A stretch of DNA of 64,000 nt, taken from NCBI GenBank assembly GCA_000708835.1, contig DF236950.1, forward strand, positions 101,355-165,354, in the 5' to 3' direction. Under the pieces are notes generated by a model. That model made no database searches and was not told where the DNA came from. It was given only the letters and a program-made list of their open reading frames with translations. The position numbers and the translations under genes were made by a program. Source of the DNA: Klebsormidium nitens (taxonomy: Eukaryota; Streptophyta; Klebsormidiophyceae; Klebsormidiales; Klebsormidiaceae). Positions within the stretch are counted from its first letter, which is position 1. Every line of letters begins with the position of its first letter. Positions 57,361 to 64,000 of this stretch are shown here, piece by piece.

Positions 57361-60300
57361 TCAACGGCTCTTGTCAAAGAGTTCTTCGTACAGTTTACCA
57401 GGAGTCAAAAGCGTCGTCCCACCAATGATAACCTCCGGTGCTTCCTGACCAGGAGGCGCTATGAGAGCCTCTCGAACGTCCTTGATCTGCAAACAGGGCG
57501 AGAGCAGAAATCATCCTAGTGCGGCATGTGACTAATCCTCGGGCTTCAATCGGCATCGAAGCACCAAGCTGGCACAGCAAGAATGCTGCTGATTGGAGGA
57601 GGGAAGATAAACGACTATGATCCGCACATGCATTTGAAGAAGAGGCGACCAGATACGTCACAAGACATCTTGTACGTGCTTTGTCAGAGACCGGAAGGTC
57701 CATCCGATGAGCACAATGACGACAAACCAGAATGCAACACAGGTCTTGAGTTCCAAAACATCAGCAAAGCGCCCGACGAAAGGAGAAACAGAAGGTTAGA
57801 CACTTCGGGTGGCGGAGACAGAAAGCGCACCTCTCCCAGCGTGAGCCCCCCCACAACGAACACGAGCACCACCTTACAGTCCCCCGGTTTCGGACCGCTC
57901 TGAAAGTTCTGGAACCCGAACCTCCCGAGCCCCGTCTGCAGCAGCTTCTTCACCACCGACGCGACGTGCTCCATCCCGGGGACCTCCTCCCGGGCACAGA
58001 TTCTGGCGACCAGCTGCTTCAAAAGCCCTGTGGTGGTCGCCCCGAGCGCCCCGGGACCCTGGTCCAGGTACCGGAACCCGTGCAGCCGTTCCCGCGCGGC
58101 CGCGACCAGGCGCAGTTTGCTGAACACCTCCTCAACCCGGTCCTTAACCTCGAGCCGTGACCGCACCTCGTCGTACGCTTCCTCGTCCGATGCCGGGCCA
58201 GGGGGATCATCCTCGTCGACGCCCCAGTCCGCATCCCAGCCGTCGTTCGTTTCCTCCCAGCCGCCCTCGCTTTCGTCTCCTTCGGTTTGCCTTCTTGACT
58301 CCCCCCCCTCGTCGGCGGGCTCTTTCAGCCCCCCCTCTTCCTGATTGGGCAACTCGCCTTCGCTCTCACGCCCCGATCCCCCGGCCTTTGTCTCTTCGTT
58401 TTCCTTCCGACGCTTCTCCCACATGGTTTCCAGGGACGCTTCTAGACCATTGATGAAGCCTAGGGGCATCGGCTGAGGCCCTGCCAGCACCGAGTCGACC
58501 ACTGCCTGCTGCAGCGCCAGCTCGTCCTCCCAGGGGAACGGGCTCTCAACAGGGCCTCCCGTGCTGCTGCGACGGTTTGAAGTTGAAAGGTCGCCCGCCA
58601 GCGAGTAGGCAACGACAGCCAGCGTCAGGATGTCCCTGCACAATCGCAAGATTTGTATTTATTCTGTATTATTTTCTGTATTTATTCCTGCAACTTTGAA
58701 ATCTGACATCCTGCTTTGGATTGTTGGACTTTTCTGACTTAACGGTTCGCCTCTTGCAGGTAGGAAGTGCTGAGACGTTGTGGACACAAGATTGTTTCAC
58801 CTGTTCCGCTCTGTCAAGGCATCCGCAGGTCGCGTAGCCCAGCTCGATTACATTGCTGACAACCACACAATTGCCGTTTCAAATGGACCAACAACGTATT
58901 ATATTAGAGCGAGTTTAAGAATATGATTTCTGTATCCATGGCCACCAAGCACGACTTCAGTATCTTCGGACTACAACCATTTTCCCCGGGCACAACTCGC
59001 AACATTGCCGCTCCTCACACAAACCTCGCCCCCTCACCTGAGGTTGATCACCGACGTCTCTCCCCCCTCCACCTCCATCTTGTTCTGCACCACCAGCTCC
59101 TTCAACTGCGCCACCAGACTGTTCATCTCCTCCGCCGCCGACAGCGCCATGATCTTCTCGGTGCTCGCGAGCGTTTCCCAGCGCGGCCCGTGCGGCGCGT
59201 CCAGTGCGTGCGCGCTCGCGCGCGCCAGTTGGATCAGCGCGCGGTGCTTGAGCGCGAGCCGGGGCTGAGCCTCGAGAGGAGAAAGAAGGGAGAGGATCTC
59301 GGACGGCCCGATCGCGCCCAGCTTCAAACGGGGAGCGGGGAGCTTTTCGGTGCGGACGGCTTCCTGCATGCGAGAAAGTATTTGGGGTGAAGACATGACG
59401 TCAACATTGTGGATGAGTCAAACTGAGGCCTCGGGAAATGACAAGCCTTGCGGCACGCTGTTGGCAGATCATGGGGAAGCTGAACAATCGAACGGCATAT
59501 CTTGGAGTTCAGAATGGTGACTACACGAAGGTCAGGGGGCTCGGGGACTTCGGACCGTCCCAATTAAGGGGTGGACTCCGTGACACACTAGTGCTAACAG
59601 TTGCTTGGAGCTAAGTCTTCCATAAAGGCACAGTTTTGTGTTTAAATCCTGTCGGCAAAGCACAATTCTTCGATGTTAAGGGTTAAGTGTGGGCAGCTTT
59701 TGTAGCTGGCCGTGGTTGGAAAAAGTGGCTGAATTTGCGATCAAAAGGCTTGAATTCGGCTTCACATCGAGGAATCATTCCATGAGACAGCATCTTACCT
59801 GGAAAAGCCCGAAGCATCAAGAAACCATTTGCGGAAAACTCATGCGCCGTCTGGGACCTCTTGACTGTATACTGGTGTCACCGAACTGAAACTCTGAAAG
59901 TGGAAGCACAAAGCCCCGTTTGACTCCCTCCGAACCGTGTCAGTGCTTGATAGTCGGTCCCTCACGAAGCGATTGGCAAACCTTAAAAAGAACCACAGAA
60001 CCACTTCTTAACCTTTTCAGCGTCGGCCAATGACCGGTCAATTGGAGCTCACCTGGAGAGCCCGCCGGAGCGCCATCAGCGCATCCTTGGAATTTCTTCT
60101 AGTCAGGAAGCTCTCCAACCGCTCTGTCGCTTGCGCGTCCGACGGTTGAAACAGCGCACCGCCAAGCCACGGCCCCCCGTTCCCCCCGAGCTTTTGCACA
60201 CCGTTCTGTGACGAGGTTAGAGTCCCACCGCCGGTCTCCCCTCCTCGGATGTTGCTCTCACTCTCCCTTCGTTGTGAGAACTTCGAACTTTCCGAAAAGT

Positions 60301-62552
60301 CGTCTTTCATCAGCAGAGCGGAAGGGAAGAGATGGCCTAGGGGGACCCGGAAGTCGAGCGGCTCCCGCCAAATGGGTGTGCTGGCAACCGTGGCAGGGAC
60401 GGCGGGTTGCGGGGGAGGACGACCAGAAGGCCGTTGGGGGAGAGCCGCGACGAGACGGTCCAGAAAGTTGTCGGCATGGGAAGCGGGCGTCAGCTGCGAG
60501 CGGTGCAAGAATGATTTGAAGCTTGTCTCCGTGGACACGTCCAAGCTTCAAGAACTTTCTAAAGGATAAAGACAAACATACGCGAACCTTTCTTCTTGCG
60601 CACGCTGTGCCCAAAAACGGCTGCCTCTGGAAGAAGCTATAGAGTTCCTATCTTAAGATTGCTTGCTAGGGCTCAGTGACCTGAAAACCGAGACGAGTCT
60701 ACTGACCAGATTCTCCGAACGGCCTCCTGAAGCCACGCAAGAACGCAACAAGCAATAAGCAATGAGCAATAATCAATAAGCAAAAAGCAATAAGCAAGAA
60801 CCATGCTCTCACCAAGTCAAGAGTCCTGTCCACCAGAACCACCCCCACGCCTGTCCGCGTTTCTACGGTCGGCAGCTCGGTCATCACTTTTGCGAATGCC
60901 CGCGATGTCGGTCCTAACGAGAAAAGCTCCGGCTTCAAGTCCAGCTGCGCCAGCATCTCCCCCAGCGCATGGGCCAATAGCGAAACGCCAGCTGGCAGCG
61001 CCTCGTCCCCTCCCAGCGGACCCCCTACCGACGGAAGCCCTCGACCCAGGCACTCCGCGACTGTTCCTTCTCCGTCCGGACTGTGTTCTAAACAAAGTGG
61101 CGCGTGCGTGACTGCCGCCGACGAAGGAAGGACGAAAGCCCCCGGGGCCAGAGAACAGAGTAACCCAGGGAAGAACCGCACCAAGATCTCAAGCTTTTTG
61201 CCACTTTCTTCCGCACCTCGTTCCTGCGCCCACTCATCACTTCCAGCATCCCACCTCTCCTCAGGCTCTTGGCTGCGCCGTGCCTCTCGAAGGACCCAGC
61301 TGAGCTCTCCAAAGCCTCCCCCCGTAGCATCTCGGCCGCTTGGCCCTGCTTCCGAGCCCTCACGCCGATCCTCATCGCTCCAGGCATCCCACCCGTCGCC
61401 ACTCTCATTAGAACCACCGCGATTGTCAGGAATCGATTCCCCGTTGGACCCTTCTCCCTGATTCTGCTCAGCGGTGTTGTGTCCTGACTTTTCGAGGTCC
61501 TCTTGCAGGAGTTGCGCGTACTGGGAGTAAGCGTCTAGGCTGAGCAGGCCCCCGGGGTAGTCAGCATGCGCAGCCTGGAATGACAGAAGTAACAGTTACT
61601 CAATCCACAGACCAGGCACATCCTGGACGAACACTCCTAAGGAGCAGTGACAGTCCGCTACAAACAGAGCGGAACAAATTTTGTCTCTCAGTCCGCCTCC
61701 ATCGACAGTTCTCAGGCATGGAGTCAAACGTGAACCTTTTCAGCCCCGCACTTTTCATGGCCTTTCAAGCACCACCACCTAGCTTGATCATCTGCTGAAT
61801 TAGAAAGTGAGCTGCAGAACATCATTGATCCCTCACCTCAGAAACTGCGCAGAAGATTGTGCACTTGCGAACGTCTTGGTGCGCTCGTATAGCCCTCAGG
61901 ATGTGGCGGTGCGAGTCATTCAGCAGCCGGCCTGTGAAGATTACAACACGTTCCAGCTTGGCAGAGCCACCACCAATGCTGGCAGCGACCTGTAAGAAAG
62001 AGGGGCACATGCCTTGACGGCGGAAGGTGGAAATGGAGTGGTGTCGGCTTGCAGAGAAGACAAATTCAGAGCTTTCCGGTGGCCCTGTGCAGGTGCCTTT
62101 CATCAAGCAAAAGGACAATGAACAATAACGAGATGCGCACAGACAGAGGGTTGTGGCAGCTCATTTTTTGGTGCCTAAAGCAATGGTTGGCGTCAGCAGA
62201 GGGCACGCCTTTCAACAAACACTTCCAGACACTCGGAGCGACAAACGGGAAGGAAGGCACTCGGTTTTGAGGTTAGAAGAGGAGCATAAAAGAGCTACAC
62301 AATCATCCCTCAAGTAAGCCAGCAGAGCAGCGGTTCCGGCCTCACCGCATCATTGACTGAAGCATCTTCCAAGGAACAGACAGCGGTGGCCCCAAGTCCA
62401 TACAGAAAGCTCAGACCTAAGTTGTAGTACGCCGCTTCCCCAAAAGGGGCGTCCAAGTAGATCAGAGCATCTGATATGTTATCAGCAACTTCCAAGAAGG
62501 GCTTGCGAGCCTCGTCAAGCAGGTTGATGCTGCGCGCAGAGGTGGCAGCCAT
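57361..62552 (-). CDS. MIP3: Sec1-family protein, MIP3/SCFD2-like
   Basis: Seven-exon model of about 939 aa: 62552-62346, 61989-61837, 61574-60813, 60493-60053, 59363-59038, 58635-57831 and 57486-57361. All introns are GT-AG and phases match. It resembles the plant MIP3 and animal SCFD2 branch of Sec1/Munc18 proteins, which work with the Dsl1/MAG2-type tether in Golgi-to-ER traffic. Landmarks: ISDALIYLDAPFGEAAYY, GATAVCSLEDAS, LERVVIFTGRLLNDSHRHIL, HADYPGGLLSLDAYSQYAQL, LLCSLAPGAFVLPS, VGVVLVDRTLDLLTPASHAD, FLDRLVAALPQ, LIQLARASAHALD, DILTLAVVAYSLAGDL, PFPWEDELALQQAVVDSVL, LVFVVGGLTLGEIKDVREAL and, at the end, VIIGGTTLLTP. Exon 6 contains a long Glu/Asp/Trp-rich linker (EGGWEETNDGWDADWGVDED) also seen, shorter, in land plants. 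Exon 3 has a second acidic stretch. The protein is about 100 aa longer than I recall for Arabidopsis. The start at 62552 is an ATG with no upstream in-frame alternative. Confidence 0.93.
60745..60802. repeat. Degenerate GCAATAA microrepeat in intron
   Basis: Seven or so imperfect copies of gcaataa/gcaatga follow one another in intron 3 of the MIP3/SCFD2-like gene, close to the exon 3 donor at 60813. It is a simple-sequence expansion. Confidence 0.7.
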
Positions 62553-63703
62553 CGCAATTGGGCAGCTCGTTAATCAAAGAAGGGCCAGTGTTGACAATCT
62601 ACCTGATGCACATTTTCCACAGAGCCAGGCGCCCCATGCTTCTGATCGAAGGGCAGGGGAGCTAGCGTTTGAGAAGAAAATATGAGAAGCGAATGCAAAG
62701 AAATGCAGCCAATGGATGCAAGCTATGAAGTGGCGCCCAAGGGGTTACTTGTACCGTGGTTTGGCTAACCCCGAATAAACAAAAAAAGCACGCAGTCGGG
62801 TACTGGCGAAACCCCAGCTGTAACCCAGATTGGAGTTCAGGGTTTCAGGTGGCCATAATGCAGCGCTCGGCTAAAGCAGATCAGCACGCAGGCGAAAGCA
62901 ATGCATGTGTGGCATTTCCTCTGATCTGCTGGCGAGCCAACTTGCGTAAGCTCACTGTGCTCTTCAGGATAATCCGTTCTCCATACAGCCATTTCTCGGC
63001 CTGTGGCCTTCTGTCAGCTGTCGCATTACGAGTACTTCAAGGGGTCAGAGGAGCGCGCAAGATGCTGAAAGAGCGGTGCCCTCAAAATGAGTGCCCCTGC
63101 ATCATGAAGGAGGAATGACGGTGGCGAAGTGCCCAAAACTCAGGGCTTGTTGGGTGTCCCTCTGACCACCGCCAGTCCTCCTGAAGAATTTGGGAGGCGA
63201 TGGCAGGTATGTAGAACCTTCGGGAGCAAGGTCCTCAGAAAGTACTGAAAAAGGAGTCAACAATGATCTTTCTACGATGCAAATGCCAGGAATGTGTCAG
63301 GAAGTGAGAAGATGTTTGATTGGTGATGCGTGAAGTCAAAATTAGTACTATTAGAAATTTCGGCTGGTGGTTTCTCATGTGCGGGGGTGAGGACTTCTTC
63401 ACCCCGTATTCAGACAACTTCTGTTCCCTGAAGTTGGAAAACTGATTTGCTTTTTAAGAAGCACGAAGAATGTGTCACGATGAAGGTGTCACATCCTCTC
63501 CAGTACCTGTCAAATGGTGTCCGCGTGCAAGATCTATCTGCTAATCCTCAAATGTCCTGACATCCTTCCTTGCAATTGATGTTCCATCTGTGGTGGTACC
63601 ATCAAATGTGGCAGTGTCAAGTCCCAAGGCGTAAACATATGCGGAAGAGAAAGATCTGTAAGTTTTTTGCACTGTTGTCAAATATCATCTTTTGGCCTCA
63701 CAG
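62553..63703. other. Upstream region of MIP3/SCFD2-like gene and of an edge gene
   Basis: The right part may hold 5' exons of a plus-strand gene running off the window. A frame near 63570-63656 ends in a possible donor (AGATCT|GTAAGT) that would join exon 63704-63773 in phase, but I cannot confirm it. The 120-codon plus-strand frame at 62756-63118 shows no domain. Confidence 0.4.
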
Positions 63704-63773
63704 ACGATGTACTCTCACGCGTCAGTCAGCTTGAGAAGGAGCTCGATATCTCAAAGAAAGAACTGGAGAAAAG
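63704..63773 (+). CDS. Candidate coiled-coil exon of a gene running off the window
   Basis: Bounded by a good acceptor (TTTTGGCCTCACAG) and donor (AAAAG|GTAAGT), this 70-nt stretch reads DVLSRVSQLEKELDISKKEL, with heptad spacing typical of a coiled coil. The gene's start and end are not in view with certainty. It could be an internal exon. No family can be named from so little sequence. Confidence 0.45.
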
Positions 63774-64000
63774 GTAAGTTCCTGATTGCGATTGCAAACA
63801 AATTCTTCCTACTTTTCTGGATGTCCAATACTTGCTCGCAAAGATAGCTCCAGCACAGATACTGTGACTTTGTTGTCTTGACTAACCAAGGGTACTGAAT
63901 GTCAACACATTACTTCATCGGGGCGTAAATGATCGAAGCAGATATGGCTGCGTTCATCAAACTACCACTCTTCCAAAGAGGCATGTTTAAGACTTCGTGA
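63774..64000. other. Right edge, probable intron
   Basis: This follows the donor at 63774 of the candidate coiled-coil exon. No acceptor or coding frame can be assigned before the window ends. Confidence 0.4.

Noticed and set aside
1-64000. CRISPR array, bacterial operon, provirus or integrated virus
   Set aside because: No regular repeat-spacer array, no polycistronic layout and no viral polymerase, capsid or integrase motif was seen. The window is intron-rich nuclear DNA.

Overview
This is nuclear DNA from a plant-lineage (streptophyte-like) eukaryote. Genes are split by many short GT-AG introns, several N-termini look like plastid or signal sequences, and the gene set is plant-type: a TPC1-like two-pore channel, topoisomerase VI subunit A, an AIG1 GTPase, a nuclear Ycf20-like plastid protein, an F-box/PP2 protein, a plant START protein and a MIP3/SCFD2-like Sec1 protein. 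Moderate GC, compact introns and divergence from land-plant proteins suggest a streptophyte alga (for example a Klebsormidium-like organism) or an early-branching land plant. Species cannot be fixed from the sequence. There is one assembly gap (26727-27613). All exon models were built by hand from splice signals, reading-frame continuity and remembered family motifs. Boundaries may be off by a base or two. | Layout, left to right: DUF455 ferritin-like protein (849-4463, -); a long GGTACC-rich intergenic stretch; an unrecognised ten-exon coiled-coil protein (9019-16883, +); an intergenic stretch with a Tourist/PIF-Harbinger-like MITE (17928-18398); F-box/PP2 protein (19193-21183, -); START-domain membrane protein (22736-25592, +); the gap; TPC1-like vacuolar channel (27849-36743, -); Ycf20-like plastid protein (37356-38997, +); Rab3GAP non-catalytic-subunit-like protein (39916-42777, -); AIG1 GTPase with a coiled-coil, possibly prenylated tail (43299-45577, +); a second MITE with TA flanks (46236-46562); TOP6A (47136-52352, -); peroxisomal enoyl-CoA isomerase/hydratase (52824-56302, +); MIP3/SCFD2-like Sec1 protein (57361-62552, -); and one coiled-coil exon at the right edge (63704-63773, +). 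| The genes do not form a pathway. They are ordinary housekeeping, membrane-traffic, organelle and signalling genes. The clearest large-scale pattern is that eleven consecutive genes alternate strand without exception, giving five head-to-head pairs, four of them separated by only about 0.5-1.6 kb. I found no clear new biological system. The best leads are a TPC channel with altered filter, voltage-sensor and EF-hand residues, three GC-AG introns, a DUF455 protein with a large disordered insertion, the orphan coiled-coil protein, and two well-defined MITEs.
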